From contig NZ_JYNO01000011.1 of the NCBI RefSeq assembly GCF_000934745.1, forward strand, positions 62,001 to 126,000: DNA of 64,000 bases, written 5' to 3'. The notes under the pieces were generated by a model that saw only the letters and a list, made by a program, of their open reading frames with translations, was not told the origin of the DNA and did not search any database. Below, in pieces: positions 32,637 to 42,570 of the stretch. The first letter of the stretch is position 1; each line of letters starts with the position of its first letter. The DNA comes from Desulfonatronum thioautotrophicum (GTDB lineage Bacteria > Desulfobacterota > Desulfovibrionia > Desulfovibrionales > Desulfonatronaceae). The translations under genes and the position numbers were made by a program.

Positions 32637-33830
32637 ATGGCCAAGGCAAAATTTGAGCGGAACAAGCCGCACGTAAACGTTGGCACCATCGGCCACATCG
32701 ACCACGGCAAGACGACGTTGACCGCCGCGATCACCAAGATGCTGAGCATCAAGGGCGGCGCGAACTTCATTCCGTTCGACCAGATCGACAAGGCACCCGA
32801 GGAAAAGGAACGCGGTATCACCATTGCCACGGCCCACGTTGAATACGAGACCGCCAACCGGCACTACGCGCACGTGGACTGCCCCGGTCACGCCGACTAC
32901 ATCAAGAACATGATTACCGGCGCAGCTCAGATGGATGGAGCGATCCTGGTTGTTGCCGCCACCGACGGCCCGATGCCCCAGACCCGGGAGCATATTTTGT
33001 TGGCCCGTCAGGTCGGCGTGCCCTGCCTGGTGGTGTTCATGAACAAGGTCGACCTGGTGGACGATCCGGAGTTGTTGGAACTGGTGGAGCTGGAAGTCCG
33101 GGAGTTGCTGTCCAAGTACGGTTTTCCCGGTGACGATGTTCCGGTGATCCAGGGCAGCGCTCTGAAGGCCTTGGAAGCCGACGGCGTGGACAGTGCGGAC
33201 GCCAAGTGCATTTTTGACCTGATGGACGCTCTGGACAGCTATGTGCCGGCTCCGGAACGGGACGTGGACAAGCCGTTTCTGATGCCCATCGAGGACGTCT
33301 TCAGCATTTCCGGTCGCGGTACCGTTGTTACCGGACGTGTGGAGCGCGGGATCATCAAGGTCGGTGAGGAAGTGGAGATCGTGGGGATCAACGAGACCCG
33401 CAAGACGGTCTGCACCGGCGTGGAAATGTTCCGCAAGCTGCTCGACCAGGGTCAGGCCGGGGACAACATCGGCGCCCTGCTGCGCGGCGTGAAGCGTGAA
33501 GATGTCGAACGGGGTCAGGTACTGGCCGCGCCCAAGTCCATTACTCCGCACCGCAGGTTCGTTGCCGAGGTGTACGTGTTGTCCAAGGAAGAAGGCGGAC
33601 GGCACACGCCGTTTTTCAGCGGATACCGCCCGCAGTTTTATTTCCGGACCACGGACATCACTGGTGTCGTCACCCTGGCCGAGGGCGTGGAAATGGTCAT
33701 GCCTGGCGATAATGCGACGTTCAATGTCGAGCTGATCGCTCCCATAGCCATGGAACTGGGCGTACGCTTCGCCATTCGTGAAGGCGGCCGGACAGTTGGT
33801 GCCGGCGTTATCTCCGAAATCATTGAGTAA
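32637..33830 (+). CDS. tuf: elongation factor Tu
   Basis: The 397-residue GTPase brings aminoacyl-tRNA to the ribosome. G motifs are all present: GHIDHGKTT at 19-27, [16 protein letters not shown] and the GSALKALE segment, with beta-barrel domains 2 and 3 behind. The ATG has a GGGGG site. Upstream are four tRNA genes as in E. coli tufB; downstream, with 5 bases' gap, rpsJ opens the S10 block as after tufA. No second tuf is in this window. Confidence 0.99.
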   Translation: MAKAKFERNKPHVNVGTIGHIDHGKTTLTAAITKMLSIKGGANFIPFDQIDKAPEEKERGITIATAHVEYETANRHYAHVDCPGHADYIKNMITGAAQMDGAILVVAATDGPMPQTREHILLARQVGVPCLVVFMNKVDLVDDPELLELVELEVRELLSKYGFPGDDVPVIQGSALKALEADGVDSADAKCIFDLMDALDSYVPAPERDVDKPFLMPIEDVFSISGRGTVVTGRVERGIIKVGEEVEIVGINETRKTVCTGVEMFRKLLDQGQAGDNIGALLRGVKREDVERGQVLAAPKSITPHRRFVAEVYVLSKEEGGRHTPFFSGYRPQFYFRTTDITGVVTLAEGVEMVMPGDNATFNVELIAPIAMELGVRFAIREGGRTVGAGVISEIIE

Positions 33831-33835
33831 GGCGT

Positions 33836-34150
33836 ATGACCATGAACAGTGATCGTATCAGGATTAAACTGAAGGCCTTTGACTACAGAATACTGGATAA
33901 GGCCGTTGCCGAGATCGTGGACACGGCTCGGAACACCGGCGCCGGCTTGGCTGGGCCGATACCAATTCCGACAAATATCCACAAATACACCGTGAACAGG
34001 TCCGTGCATGTGGACAAGAAATCACGTGAGCAATTCGAAGTGCGCGTACATAAACGACTTTTGGATATTCTGGAGCCGACGCAACAAACCGTCGATGCAT
34101 TGGGGAAACTGAATCTCCCCGCTGGTGTCGATGTCGAAATCAAGCTTTAA
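33836..34150 (+). CDS. rpsJ: ribosomal protein S10
   Basis: S10 (104 residues) is a small-subunit head protein and, as NusE, a transcription antitermination factor. The [18 protein letters not shown] start, [20 protein letters not shown] loop and [10 protein letters not shown] end are typical. ATG 33836 is taken; ATG 33842 is better spaced from AAGG and would drop two residues. It opens the S10 block directly behind tuf. Confidence 0.97.
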   Translation: MTMNSDRIRIKLKAFDYRILDKAVAEIVDTARNTGAGLAGPIPIPTNIHKYTVNRSVHVDKKSREQFEVRVHKRLLDILEPTQQTVDALGKLNLPAGVDVEIKL

Positions 34151-34162
34151 CGAGGGCATATC

Positions 34163-34798
34163 ATGTCGAATACACTGGGAATACTTGGCCGTAAGCTGGG
34201 AATGAGTAGAATCTTCGGTAGTGACGGAATGGTTATTCCTGTTACGGTGATTCAGGCTGGTCCGTGTCCGATCGTTCAGGTTAAGGAGCGTTCCAAGGAC
34301 GGGTATTCCGCACTTCAGGTTGGTTTCGAGGAAGCTCGGGCGAGTAAGATGACCAAACCGGCCAAAGGTCATTTGGATAAGGCTGGTAGCGGCTATTTGC
34401 GCCACCTCAGGGAGTTTCGCCTTGATTCGGTCGATGGGTACGAAGTTGGTCAGTCCCTCAATTTGGAAATGTTCACCCCTGGTGAGAAAGTCAGCATCAC
34501 CGGAAAGTCCAAAGGAAAGGGGTTTGCCGGTGTCATGAAGCGTTGGGGATTTCGCGGTGGTGCTGCATCCCATGGAGCTGAGAAGATTCACCGCAATGCC
34601 GGGGCCATTGGCTGTAACACCAAGCCTGGTAGAGTTATCAAGGGAAAAAAAATGGCCGGCCATCTTGGGGCTCGGCAGACATCTTACAAGAATATCGAGA
34701 TCGTCGCGGTACGTGCCGGCGATAACGTTCTGCTGGTCAAAGGGCAGATACCCGGACCCAAGAACGGTCTCGTCATCGTAAGAAAGCAACAAGCGTAA
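34163..34798 (+). CDS. rplC: ribosomal protein L3
   Basis: L3 (211 residues) sits near the peptidyl-transferase centre. The [13 protein letters not shown] start, [20 protein letters not shown] loop (the glutamine-bearing extension region) and [15 protein letters not shown] block identify it. It lies 12 bases after rpsJ with GAGGG before the ATG. Confidence 0.98.
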   Translation: MSNTLGILGRKLGMSRIFGSDGMVIPVTVIQAGPCPIVQVKERSKDGYSALQVGFEEARASKMTKPAKGHLDKAGSGYLRHLREFRLDSVDGYEVGQSLNLEMFTPGEKVSITGKSKGKGFAGVMKRWGFRGGAASHGAEKIHRNAGAIGCNTKPGRVIKGKKMAGHLGARQTSYKNIEIVAVRAGDNVLLVKGQIPGPKNGLVIVRKQQA

Positions 34799-34817
34799 AG
34801 CAGAAAAGGTGGATGAA

Positions 34818-35438
34818 ATGGCTGTGGTTGATATAATGAATCAGCAGCGACAGGTTGTGGGTGAGTTGACGCTTGATCCCGATGTATTCGAGGTGGAAGC
34901 GCGACCCGAAATATTGCATTTGGTTGTCCGGTCGCATTTGGCAGCGAAACGTTCAGGTACAGTGGGCGTCAGAACCAGGTCTACGATTCGCGGTGGTGGA
35001 AAGAAGCCTTGGCGGCAGAAAGGTACCGGACGTGCTCGTGCCGGATCGAACCGTTCTCCACTGTGGCGTTCCGGTGCGGTCACCCATGGCCCCACGGCCA
35101 GAGACTATTCGTTCAAAGTTAACAAAAAAGTGCAAAAGCTGGCCATGCGCATGGCTTTGTCAGCACGTTTGGCTGACCAGAGTTTGACAGTTCTTGAAGG
35201 TATCCAGCTAGAGGAAGTCAAGACAAAGACATTTGCCCAGTTCGTGCAATTGTTTGAAATGCCCAAGGTCTTGATTGTTCTTTCGGAAGTGGATAACAAG
35301 CTTGCGCTTTCGTCTCGCAACATTCCTGGCGTTTCCGTGCAGACAGCAGATGGGGTCAATGTCTACGAAGTGTTGCGATACCCGCGACTGATGGTTTCTG
35401 CCGCAGCCGTCGAGTCACTTCAGAAAAGGTTGAAATAG
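34818..35438 (+). CDS. rplD: ribosomal protein L4
   Basis: L4 (206 residues) lines the exit tunnel. In E. coli it represses its own operon. The RSGTVGVRTRSTIRGGGKKPWRQ-type loop and GRARAGSNRSPLWRSGAVTHG are conserved. ATG 34818 is chosen, with AGGTGG upstream; a GTG at 34809 is in frame but overlaps that site. Confidence 0.97.
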   Translation: MAVVDIMNQQRQVVGELTLDPDVFEVEARPEILHLVVRSHLAAKRSGTVGVRTRSTIRGGGKKPWRQKGTGRARAGSNRSPLWRSGAVTHGPTARDYSFKVNKKVQKLAMRMALSARLADQSLTVLEGIQLEEVKTKTFAQFVQLFEMPKVLIVLSEVDNKLALSSRNIPGVSVQTADGVNVYEVLRYPRLMVSAAAVESLQKRLK

Positions 35439-35440
35439 AC

Positions 35441-35731
35441 ATGAACTACACGCAAATTATTTTGAGACCGCACGTCTCGGAAAAGGCGACATTGATCAAG
35501 AGCATGGCCAATCAGATCGTCTTTCAGGTTCATCCTGCCGCCAACAAGATTGAAATCAAAAAGGCTGTGGAAGAGGCTTTTGACGTGCGGGTCAACAAAG
35601 TCAACATCGCACGAAAAAAGACACTCACCCAACGCAAGGCCAATCGTCGACTCGTTCGCAACACCGGATTCCGGAAAGCCTATGTGACCCTTGCCGAAGG
35701 CGAGAAAATTGATTTTTTTGAAGGGGTCTAA
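35441..35731 (+). CDS. rplW: ribosomal protein L23
   Basis: L23 (96 residues) is at the tunnel exit and docks trigger factor and SRP. The YTQIILRPHVSEKATLIKS start and VNKVNIARKK(T)LTQRKANRR loop are typical. It begins two bases after rplD. Confidence 0.97.
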   Translation: MNYTQIILRPHVSEKATLIKSMANQIVFQVHPAANKIEIKKAVEEAFDVRVNKVNIARKKTLTQRKANRRLVRNTGFRKAYVTLAEGEKIDFFEGV

Positions 35732-35734
35732 ACA

Positions 35735-36565
35735 ATGTCCATTCGCAAGCTCAAGCCGACGTCTCCTGGGACACGCTTTCAGTCTGTCTCGGAATTTTCC
35801 GAAATCAATCGGGACAAACCGGAAAAGTCGTTGACCAAAGGTCGTTCGAAAAAAAGCGGACGCAACAATTTTGGGCGGATTACCTCGCGTCGACGCGGTT
35901 CCGGGCACAAACGTCGTTTGCGGACCATCGATTTCAAGCGTGACAAGTATGATATTCAGGCCAAGGTCGCATTTATTGAATATGATCCCAACCGAAGTGC
36001 TCGCATCGCACTTTTGCATTATGCTGATGGCGATAAACGCTATATTTTGGCTCCAGATGGAGTAAAGGTTGGCGATACGATCATGGCTGGAAGCAAAGCG
36101 GATATCTTTCCTGGCAATGCCATGCACCTCGGGCGCATTCCAGTTGGGACCATCATCCACAATGTGGAAATGACCCCTGGGAAAGGTGGTCAACTTTGCC
36201 GCAGCGCGGGAACCTATGCGCAGTTGGTGGCCAAGGAAGAAAAGTACGCTTTGTTGCGTTTGCCTTCCGGTGAAGTTCGAAAAATTTTGGTTACATGTCG
36301 GGCAACAGTTGGTCAGGTTGGGAATACCGACCATGAGCAGGTGTCTATTGGTAAGGCCGGACGCAATCGGTGGTTAGGACGACGACCGAAGGTTCGCGGA
36401 GTAGCCATGAACCCGGTTGACCATCCTCTTGGAGGGGGTGAAGGGAAAAGCTCCGGTGGGCGGCATCCATGTACCCCCTGGGGCAAACCGACCAAGGGTT
36501 ACAAGACACGCAATCGTCGCAAGCCCTCTTCCAAGCTTATCGTCAAACGTCGCGGTCAGAAATAG
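35735..36565 (+). CDS. rplB: ribosomal protein L2
   Basis: L2 (276 residues) is needed for subunit joining and peptide-bond formation. The [20 protein letters not shown]-like start and the C-terminal [20 protein letters not shown] with the conserved histidine are complete. It lies three bases after rplW. Confidence 0.98.
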   Translation: MSIRKLKPTSPGTRFQSVSEFSEINRDKPEKSLTKGRSKKSGRNNFGRITSRRRGSGHKRRLRTIDFKRDKYDIQAKVAFIEYDPNRSARIALLHYADGDKRYILAPDGVKVGDTIMAGSKADIFPGNAMHLGRIPVGTIIHNVEMTPGKGGQLCRSAGTYAQLVAKEEKYALLRLPSGEVRKILVTCRATVGQVGNTDHEQVSIGKAGRNRWLGRRPKVRGVAMNPVDHPLGGGEGKSSGGRHPCTPWGKPTKGYKTRNRRKPSSKLIVKRRGQK

Positions 36566-36576
36566 GAGTCACCAAG

Positions 36577-36864
36577 ATGCCACGTTCAGTGAAAAAGGGT
36601 CCTTTTGTCGACGGGCATGTGCTCAAGAAAGTGACCAAGGCCAATGAAATTAATGATCGAAAAGTAATCAAAACCTGGTCACGACGTTCAACGATTGTGC
36701 CGGAGATGGTTGGTTTAACGTTTGCAGTACATAATGGAAAAAAGTTTATCCCTGTCTTTGTTACTGAAAATATGGTTGGTCATAAGCTTGGTGAGTTTTC
36801 CCCCACCAGGACCTTTCACGCCCATGCCGGCGGCAAAAAGAGTGCTGTAAAAGGCAAAAAGTAG
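36577..36864 (+). CDS. rpsS: ribosomal protein S19
   Basis: S19 (95 residues) is a head protein of the 30S subunit. The start [17 protein letters not shown] and the end region [18 protein letters not shown] are standard. ATG 36577 with TAGGAG is the start; the frame is open further upstream within rplB. Confidence 0.97.
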   Translation: MPRSVKKGPFVDGHVLKKVTKANEINDRKVIKTWSRRSTIVPEMVGLTFAVHNGKKFIPVFVTENMVGHKLGEFSPTRTFHAHAGGKKSAVKGKK

Positions 36865-36882
36865 TTCTGGAGGCCTGTGATC

Positions 36883-37215
36883 ATGGAAGCGAAATCTGTC
36901 GCGCGATACGTACGCATATCTTCACAAAAAGCCCGGTTGGTTGCCGCCAATGTGCGCGGCAAAAATGTTGAAGATGCGCGAAAAATTTTGAAGTTCACCC
37001 CGAAAAAGGCTGCTGCCGTACTGGATAAAATTCTTCACTCGGCCATTGCCAATGCGGAACAGCTCGGAGGGGTGGATGTGGACACACTGTACGTGAAAAA
37101 CATCATTATCAATGATGGGCCATCGTGGAAGCGGATTCGCCCCCGGGCCATGGGACGCGCTTATCGGGTCTTGAAACGAACAAGTCACATCACCGTCATT
37201 GTTGAGGAAGCGTAG
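36883..37215 (+). CDS. rplV: ribosomal protein L22
   Basis: L22 (110 residues) has a long hairpin that lines the exit tunnel and includes macrolide-contact residues. ARYVRISSQKARLVAANVRG and KRIRPRAMGRAYRVLKRTSH identify it. ATG 36883 is eight bases after GGAGG, so it is preferred over the GTG at 36877. Confidence 0.97.
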   Translation: MEAKSVARYVRISSQKARLVAANVRGKNVEDARKILKFTPKKAAAVLDKILHSAIANAEQLGGVDVDTLYVKNIIINDGPSWKRIRPRAMGRAYRVLKRTSHITVIVEEA

Positions 37216-37227
37216 GAGGATAGACAA

Positions 37228-37866
37228 TTGGGACAGAAGACGCATCCCATCGGTTTCCGTCTTGGATATACCAAGAATTGGCAGTCCAGGTGGTTCAGCA
37301 AAAAGGACTATGCCGCATTTGTTCATGAAGACCGACAAATTCGGAATTTTTTGAAAAAGACACTGTATCATGCCGGTATATCCAAAATCGAAATTGAGCG
37401 CGCCGCCAACAAGATTCGGCTGATCCTCTTTACCGCACGACCTGGAATCGTCATCGGCCGCAAAGGGGTTGAGATCGAGAATTTGCGAACTACCTTGAAG
37501 AAAAAATTCCAGAAAGATTTTGCACTCGAGGTCATAGAAATTCGTCGACCGGAGACCGATGCGCAATTGGTAGCCGAGAACGTAGCCTTGCAGTTGGAGC
37601 GACGTGTTGCTTTTCGTCGAGCCATGAAGCGGACTGTCGGGCTGGCCAGAAAATTTGGTGCCGAAGGTATTAAAATCAATGTTGCCGGCAGACTCGGTGG
37701 TGCAGAAATCGCACGTAGCGAATGGAACCGGGACGGGCGTGTGCCGTTGCATACACTGAGGGCGGATATTGATTATGGGCAGGCTGTCGCGAAGACCACC
37801 TATGGTGTTATCGGCGTGAAGGTCTGGATTTTTAAGGGCGAGATTCTTGATGAGGTGATTCAGTAA
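37228..37866 (+). CDS. rpsC: ribosomal protein S3
   Basis: S3 (212 residues) forms part of the mRNA entry site. It has the [20 protein letters not shown] start, the KH domain ([20 protein letters not shown]) and the [21 protein letters not shown]-terminal block. The start is a TTG at 37228 after AGGAGG. Confidence 0.97.
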   Translation: MGQKTHPIGFRLGYTKNWQSRWFSKKDYAAFVHEDRQIRNFLKKTLYHAGISKIEIERAANKIRLILFTARPGIVIGRKGVEIENLRTTLKKKFQKDFALEVIEIRRPETDAQLVAENVALQLERRVAFRRAMKRTVGLARKFGAEGIKINVAGRLGGAEIARSEWNRDGRVPLHTLRADIDYGQAVAKTTYGVIGVKVWIFKGEILDEVIQ

Positions 37867-38276
37867 TGTTGAGTCCCAAAAAAGTTAAATTTCGAAAGCA
37901 ACAGAAAAATCGCATCAAGGGCATGGCTCTTCGAGGATCTTCAGTTGTTTTCGGCGATATAGGTTTAAAGGCTCTCGAACCAGGTAAATTGACGAATCAG
38001 CAGATTGAATCTGCTCGTATCGCGATGATGCGGCATATTAAGCGCGGTGGGAAAGTCTGGATTCGTGTTTTTCCGGACAAGCCGATCACAGCCAAGCCCG
38101 CGGAAACCCGTCAAGGAAAAGGGAAAGGGGCTCCTGTTGGCTGGTGTGCGCCGATTCGACGCGGACGGGTTCTCTATGAAATCAAAGGTGTCAGCCTGGA
38201 ACTGGCCTCTGAAGCCTTACGTCGGGCATCCTATAAACTGCCGATTAAAACCAGCATTGTTTTCAGGGAGGCCTAG
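37866..38276 (+). CDS. rplP: ribosomal protein L16
   Basis: L16 (136 residues) helps position tRNA at the A site. The [20 protein letters not shown] start and [20 protein letters not shown] block are conserved. Its ATG overlaps the rpsC stop by one base. Confidence 0.97.
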   Translation: MLSPKKVKFRKQQKNRIKGMALRGSSVVFGDIGLKALEPGKLTNQQIESARIAMMRHIKRGGKVWIRVFPDKPITAKPAETRQGKGKGAPVGWCAPIRRGRVLYEIKGVSLELASEALRRASYKLPIKTSIVFREA

Positions 38277-38278
38277 GC

Positions 38279-38479
38279 ATGAAATCAAAAGATCTGCGTG
38301 AATTATCCGGCGCTGAACTTAGTGAGAAGCTTCTTGAATTTCGCAAGGAGTTGTTTAACCTACGATTTCAACATAAGACTGCTCAACTAGAAAATACGCA
38401 ACGATTACCTTATGTGCGGAAAACAGTTGCCCGGATTTTGACTGTGATGTCAGAGCAAAACGCTGGAGCCAAGTCATGA
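38279..38479 (+). CDS. rpmC: ribosomal protein L29
   Basis: L29 (66 residues) is a small helical protein at the tunnel exit near L23. KDLRELSGAELSEKLLEFRK and FNLRFQHKTAQLENTQRL are typical. It starts two bases after rplP and overlaps rpsQ by four bases. Confidence 0.96.
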   Translation: MKSKDLRELSGAELSEKLLEFRKELFNLRFQHKTAQLENTQRLPYVRKTVARILTVMSEQNAGAKS

Positions 38480-38742
38480 ATATAGAATCAAAACCCAAAA
38501 CCAAGCGTACTGAGGTCGGCGTTGTCCTCAGCAACAAAGCTGAAAAGACCATTGTCGTCTCGGTGAACAAGCTGGAAAAACATCCCTTGTTCAAGAAATA
38601 TATCCGCCGACGAAAAAAGATGATGGCTCATGACGAGACGAATCAGTGCAATATTGGTGATACTGTTGAAATTATTGAAAGCCGGCCCTTGAGCAAGCGC
38701 AAGTGCTGGCAATTAAAACAAGTAGTGCAAAAGGCTGTCTAA
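38476..38742 (+). CDS. rpsQ: ribosomal protein S17
   Basis: S17 (88 residues) is a primary 16S rRNA binding OB-fold protein. GVVLSNKAEKTIVVSVNKLE and DTVEIIESRPLSKRKCWQL identify it. It is coupled to rpmC by ATGA. Confidence 0.97.
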   Translation: MNIESKPKTKRTEVGVVLSNKAEKTIVVSVNKLEKHPLFKKYIRRRKKMMAHDETNQCNIGDTVEIIESRPLSKRKCWQLKQVVQKAV

Positions 38743-38751
38743 GAGGCTATT

Positions 38752-39120
38752 ATGATCCAGGTCCAATCATTGCTCGACGTCGCCGACAACTCAGGTGCGA
38801 AAAAAGTATTTTGCGTGAAAGTGCTCGGCGGAAGTCACCGCAGATATGCATCGATCGGCGACATCATTGTCATTTCGGTCAAGGAAGCCATGCCGCATTC
38901 CAAAGTAAAAAAGGGCGAGGTCATGCGCGCGGTCATCGTTCGGACCAAGAAGGAAGTCAATCGCCCGGACGGCTCCTTTATACGGTTCGACAATAATTCG
39001 GCAGTGCTGTTGAATAAGCAGAACGAACCGGTCGGGACACGAATTTTCGGCCCTGTAGCACGAGAGTTGCGCTCAAAGAATTTCATGAAAATTGTCTCGC
39101 TTGCACCGGAAGTCCTCTAG
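38752..39120 (+). CDS. rplN: ribosomal protein L14
   Basis: L14 (122 residues) contacts the 30S subunit at a bridge. The [20 protein letters not shown] start and [20 protein letters not shown]-like end are almost invariant. Confidence 0.98.
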   Translation: MIQVQSLLDVADNSGAKKVFCVKVLGGSHRRYASIGDIIVISVKEAMPHSKVKKGEVMRAVIVRTKKEVNRPDGSFIRFDNNSAVLLNKQNEPVGTRIFGPVARELRSKNFMKIVSLAPEVL

Positions 39121-39126
39121 GATATA

Positions 39127-39453
39127 GTGATGAAAAATAGAAAGATCCATAAAAACGACAAAGTCATGATCATGGTTGGAAAGGAAAAAGGAAAAATCGG
39201 CAAGGTTTTAAAACTTTTTCCGAAAACAGAGCGTGTACTTGTCGAGGGTGTGAACAAGGTAAAGCGTCATTCCAAAGGGAATCCCTACAAAGGTGAAACC
39301 GGTGGGATCAAGGAGAAGGAAAATCCGATGCACCTTTCCAATGTGACGCTGGTATGCGATGCTTGTGCTCAGCCGACTCGTGTCGGATACAAGCTTATCG
39401 ACACGGACAAGAAAGTTCGATTTTGCAAAAAGTGTAACGAAATCATTGCGTAA
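39127..39453 (+). CDS. rplX: ribosomal protein L24, with zinc-ribbon end
   Basis: L24 (108 residues, or 107 from ATG 39130) starts assembly of the large subunit. The KOW motif lies in [20 protein letters not shown]. The C-terminal part has two CxxC pairs (CDAC and CKKC), a zinc-ribbon form. AGGAT is before the start. Confidence 0.96.
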   Translation: MMKNRKIHKNDKVMIMVGKEKGKIGKVLKLFPKTERVLVEGVNKVKRHSKGNPYKGETGGIKEKENPMHLSNVTLVCDACAQPTRVGYKLIDTDKKVRFCKKCNEIIA

Positions 39454-39461
39454 GGTGCGTC

Positions 39462-40001
39462 ATGTCTAGGTTACAGGAAATATATAAGGGCAAAGTTGCC
39501 CCGGAACTGATGAAGGAATTTGGGTATTCTTCCTCCATGGAGGTTCCCAAAGTCCAGAGTGTCAGCTTGAATATTGGACTCGGCGAAGCTTCACAGAACA
39601 ACAAGCTGATTGAGGATGCAGTTTCAGAACTGACTCAGATCGCTGGGCAGAAAGCCGTAATTACTCGGGCTAAAAAATCTATTGCTGCTTATAAATTACG
39701 CGAAGGAATGCCCGTCGGTTGCCGTGTAACCTTACGTCGGGAACGAATGTGGGATTTCCTGGATAAGTTGGTATCCTTCTCATTGCCGCGAGTTCGTGAT
39801 TTTCGAGGCATTCCTGATCGAGGTTTCGATGGCCGTGGCAATTTCACCATGGGAATCAAGGAGCATACCATTTTCCCGGAGATCAACATGGATCGCGTTG
39901 ATCGCGTCAAGGGTATGAACATTACAATCGTGACCACTGCCTCCACTGACAAAGAGGGCAAGACCCTTCTGCAGTTGTTGGGCATGCCCTTTAAAAAGTA
40001 A
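39462..40001 (+). CDS. rplE: ribosomal protein L5
   Basis: L5 (179 residues) binds 5S rRNA and forms an intersubunit bridge. [40 protein letters not shown] and the [20 protein letters not shown] block are conserved. Confidence 0.98.
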   Translation: MSRLQEIYKGKVAPELMKEFGYSSSMEVPKVQSVSLNIGLGEASQNNKLIEDAVSELTQIAGQKAVITRAKKSIAAYKLREGMPVGCRVTLRRERMWDFLDKLVSFSLPRVRDFRGIPDRGFDGRGNFTMGIKEHTIFPEINMDRVDRVKGMNITIVTTASTDKEGKTLLQLLGMPFKK

Positions 40002-40016
40002 CGAAAGGAGGATGCT

Positions 40017-40202
40017 TTGGCTCGTACTGCCCTTAAAATCAAGGCCGCGAGGAAACCGAAATTTTCATCGCGTGCTTATAACCGGTGTCCTTTGTGTGGC
40101 CGATCTCGTGCGTTTCTCCGGCATTTCGGAATCTGTCGCATTTGTTTTCGCAACATGTCCCTGGCGGGTGAACTCCCTGGGGTAAGAAAATCCAGTTGGT
40201 AA
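40017..40202 (+). CDS. rpsN: ribosomal protein S14, zinc type
   Basis: This is the short 61-residue type Z form of S14, with C24, C27, C40 and C43 ([10 protein letters not shown] and GICRICFRN) for zinc. It starts at TTG 40017, preceded by AAAGGAGG. No zinc-free paralogue is present in the window. Confidence 0.96.
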   Translation: MARTALKIKAARKPKFSSRAYNRCPLCGRSRAFLRHFGICRICFRNMSLAGELPGVRKSSW

Positions 40203-40215
40203 ATGAGGTCTGCCC

Positions 40216-40599
40216 ATGCTGCTTAATGATCCCATCGCGGATATGCTGACGCGCGTTCGAAACGCTCAGAAAGCCCTGCACAAGGACGTATTTTTTCCCG
40301 CATCACGAATGACGGAATCCATTGCCGGTATATTGAAGGATCATGGGTTTGTCGCCGATGTGCATCGAGAAGAACGGAACATTCGTGTCGTTTTGAAATA
40401 TCTCTCATCAAAAGGCGCAATTTCTGGGTCTCGTCGGTTGAGTAAGCCTGGCTTGCGAATTTACGTTGGCGCTAAAGAAATACCTGCTGTGCAAAATGGG
40501 CTGGGTATTGCTATTCTTTCTACGCCAAAAGGCGTTCTGGAAGGACGCGCTGCCATGGCTGAAAACGTCGGTGGCGAACTGCTCTGTGAAGTATGGTAA
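40216..40599 (+). CDS. rpsH: ribosomal protein S8
   Basis: S8 (127 residues) binds 16S rRNA and in E. coli represses the spc operon. NDPIADMLTRVRNAQKA and the end GGELLCEVW are typical. Confidence 0.97.
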   Translation: MLLNDPIADMLTRVRNAQKALHKDVFFPASRMTESIAGILKDHGFVADVHREERNIRVVLKYLSSKGAISGSRRLSKPGLRIYVGAKEIPAVQNGLGIAILSTPKGVLEGRAAMAENVGGELLCEVW

Positions 40600-40611
40600 G
40601 GAGAAGCGATA

Positions 40612-41148
40612 ATGTCACGCATTGGTAAGAATCCAGTCCCTGTGCCCAAGGGCGTTGAAGTCCGCGTGCATAAAGATATGATTGAGGTCAAGGGCCCTAA
40701 AGGCGAACTTTCGACTCCGATCCATGCAAAAATTTCGTACGAGATAAAGGACGATGCCGTTCATCTCCAGCGAGTCGATGATACACGTATTGGACGGGAA
40801 CAGTTCGGACTGCGCCGTACGTTACTGGCAAACTCGGTGCATGGAGTTACCGAAGGTTTTCAGAAAGTTCTCGAAGTGATTGGGGTTGGCTATAAAGTTG
40901 CTGTTGATGGCTCTAAGATCACCCTGAACGTCGGATTTTCGCATCCAGTTGAATACCTGCTTCCCCAGGGAATGTCCGCCAAGGTCGAAGGCAACAAGCT
41001 GACCATACAGGGCATCAGTAAGGAACAAGTCGGGGAAGTAGCCGCTCAGATTCGCCGATTCCGTCCACCTGAGCCGTTCAAAGGCAAGGGCATCAAGTAT
41101 GCGGATGAAACTATACGACGAAAAGCCGGTAAAACGGGTAAAAAGTAG
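40612..41148 (+). CDS. rplF: ribosomal protein L6
   Basis: L6 (178 residues) lies near the factor-binding site. SRIGKNPVPVPKGVEVRV and the end RRFRPPEPFKGKGIKYADE are diagnostic. A GGAG site precedes the ATG. Confidence 0.98.
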   Translation: MSRIGKNPVPVPKGVEVRVHKDMIEVKGPKGELSTPIHAKISYEIKDDAVHLQRVDDTRIGREQFGLRRTLLANSVHGVTEGFQKVLEVIGVGYKVAVDGSKITLNVGFSHPVEYLLPQGMSAKVEGNKLTIQGISKEQVGEVAAQIRRFRPPEPFKGKGIKYADETIRRKAGKTGKK

Positions 41149-41157
41149 GTTTAACCC

Positions 41158-41517
41158 ATGAAGTACACAAAAGCACAAGCAAGAATGCGTCGAAAGCATC
41201 GCATTCGTAAAAAAATCACTGGCAATGCGATTCGACCACGATTGGTTGTTTTTCGTTCCAATGCGTACATTTATGCTCAACTGATTGACGACGAATCAGG
41301 GCATACTCTTGCAAGTTCGTCCTCGCTACTGCTTTCTAAAGACGCTGAAGTGAAAAAATTTAATTGCGAGACGGCTGTTCAGGTTGGTAAAGACTTGGCT
41401 GGCAAGGCAAAAGAAAAGGACATTCACCAAGCGGTCTTTGATCGAGGCGGATATATTTACCATGGCAAGATTAAAGCTCTCGCAGATGGCGCGCGCGAGG
41501 GTGGACTTCAATTTTAA
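41158..41517 (+). CDS. rplR: ribosomal protein L18
   Basis: L18 (119 residues) binds 5S r[23 protein letters not shown] and [20 protein letters not shown] identify it; the short basic N-terminus is normal. Confidence 0.97.
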   Translation: MKYTKAQARMRRKHRIRKKITGNAIRPRLVVFRSNAYIYAQLIDDESGHTLASSSSLLLSKDAEVKKFNCETAVQVGKDLAGKAKEKDIHQAVFDRGGYIYHGKIKALADGAREGGLQF

Positions 41518-41528
41518 TGGGGACCTTC

Positions 41529-42026
41529 ATGGAACAGACGCAATTAGGGTTCATAGAAAAGATTGTCTACCTGAATCGTGTAGCCAAGGTTGTTAAGGGT
41601 GGTCGGCGATTCAGCTTCAGCGCGCTTGTGGTTGTCGGCAATGGGAAAGATTCTGTTGGCTACGGTCTTGGTAAAGCCAATGAAGTGCCAGAAGCGATTC
41701 GCAAGGCAACTGAACGAGCACGAAAGACAATGCAAAAGATCAACTTGGTTGACGGTACGGTTCCCTACAAGGTTGAGGGACAATACGGTGCTGGGCGGGT
41801 CGTCTTAAAGCCTGCATCCAAGGGTACTGGTATTATCGCCGGTGGTCCTGTGCGTGCAGTGATGGAAGCAGTTGGTGTTCGTGATATTCTGACCAAGGCT
41901 ATTGGAACAAACAATCCGCATAATGTCTTGAAAGCGACCGTACAGGGACTTGTCTCTCTTCGCTCCGCTGACCAGGTTAGCGCATTGCGTGGACAAGCTG
42001 TCAGTCTGGCACGCTCGGCAATATAA
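41529..42026 (+). CDS. rpsE: ribosomal protein S5
   Basis: S5 (165 residues) takes part in decoding accuracy. The double-stranded RNA-binding start [20 protein letters not shown], and [20 protein letters not shown] are conserved. ATG 41529 fits the family; an ATG at 41517, overlapping the rplR stop, is possible. The usual next gene, rpmD, is not found. Confidence 0.96.
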   Translation: MEQTQLGFIEKIVYLNRVAKVVKGGRRFSFSALVVVGNGKDSVGYGLGKANEVPEAIRKATERARKTMQKINLVDGTVPYKVEGQYGAGRVVLKPASKGTGIIAGGPVRAVMEAVGVRDILTKAIGTNNPHNVLKATVQGLVSLRSADQVSALRGQAVSLARSAI

Positions 42027-42099
42027 CTTTATTCGCTTTTTTTAATCTTGCACTCAGGCAAACCGTTGCGGTTGAACGCGCATTCATTGGAAGGAAATT

Positions 42100-42570
42100 A
42101 TGCAATTACATGATCTGTACCCGTTTCACGAGGAACGTAAAAACCGCAAACGAGTTGGTCGTGGTTCCGGCAGTGGATGGGGATGCACCTCCGGTAAAGG
42201 CAACAAAGGGCAAAAAGCCAGAAGTGGCGGCACAAAGGCCCCCGGCTTTGAAGGTGGGCAGATGCCATTGCAACGCAGGTTGCCGAAAGGTGGTTTTAAA
42301 AACCCCTTTCGAACGGAGTATGCCGTCGTCAACCTTGACCGCCTGCTGAGCGTATTTTCGCAATCTGAGCATATCTCTTTAGAGGATATTTATGCCGCTG
42401 GTCTCAGCAGGAGAGGATTACCCATCAAGATCCTGGCACAAGGCGATATTGATGTCGCTGTTCAGGTTGAAGCACATCGCTTCAGCAAATCAGCTGCTGA
42501 CAAGATATCCAAAGCCGGTGGTCAAGCCATAGCCGTGGAAGGCGGAAACCGTGCAGCAAACAACGAGTAA
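42100..42570 (+). CDS. rplO: ribosomal protein L15
   Basis: L15 (156 residues) is an assembly protein of the 50S subunit. The long glycine-rich N-terminus (GRGSGSGWGCTSGKGNKGQK) and GFEGGQMPLQRRLPKGGF are standard. It lies 73 bases after rpsE; its end overlaps secY by 20 bases. The ATG follows GGAAGGAAAT. Confidence 0.97.
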   Translation: MQLHDLYPFHEERKNRKRVGRGSGSGWGCTSGKGNKGQKARSGGTKAPGFEGGQMPLQRRLPKGGFKNPFRTEYAVVNLDRLLSVFSQSEHISLEDIYAAGLSRRGLPIKILAQGDIDVAVQVEAHRFSKSAADKISKAGGQAIAVEGGNRAANNE

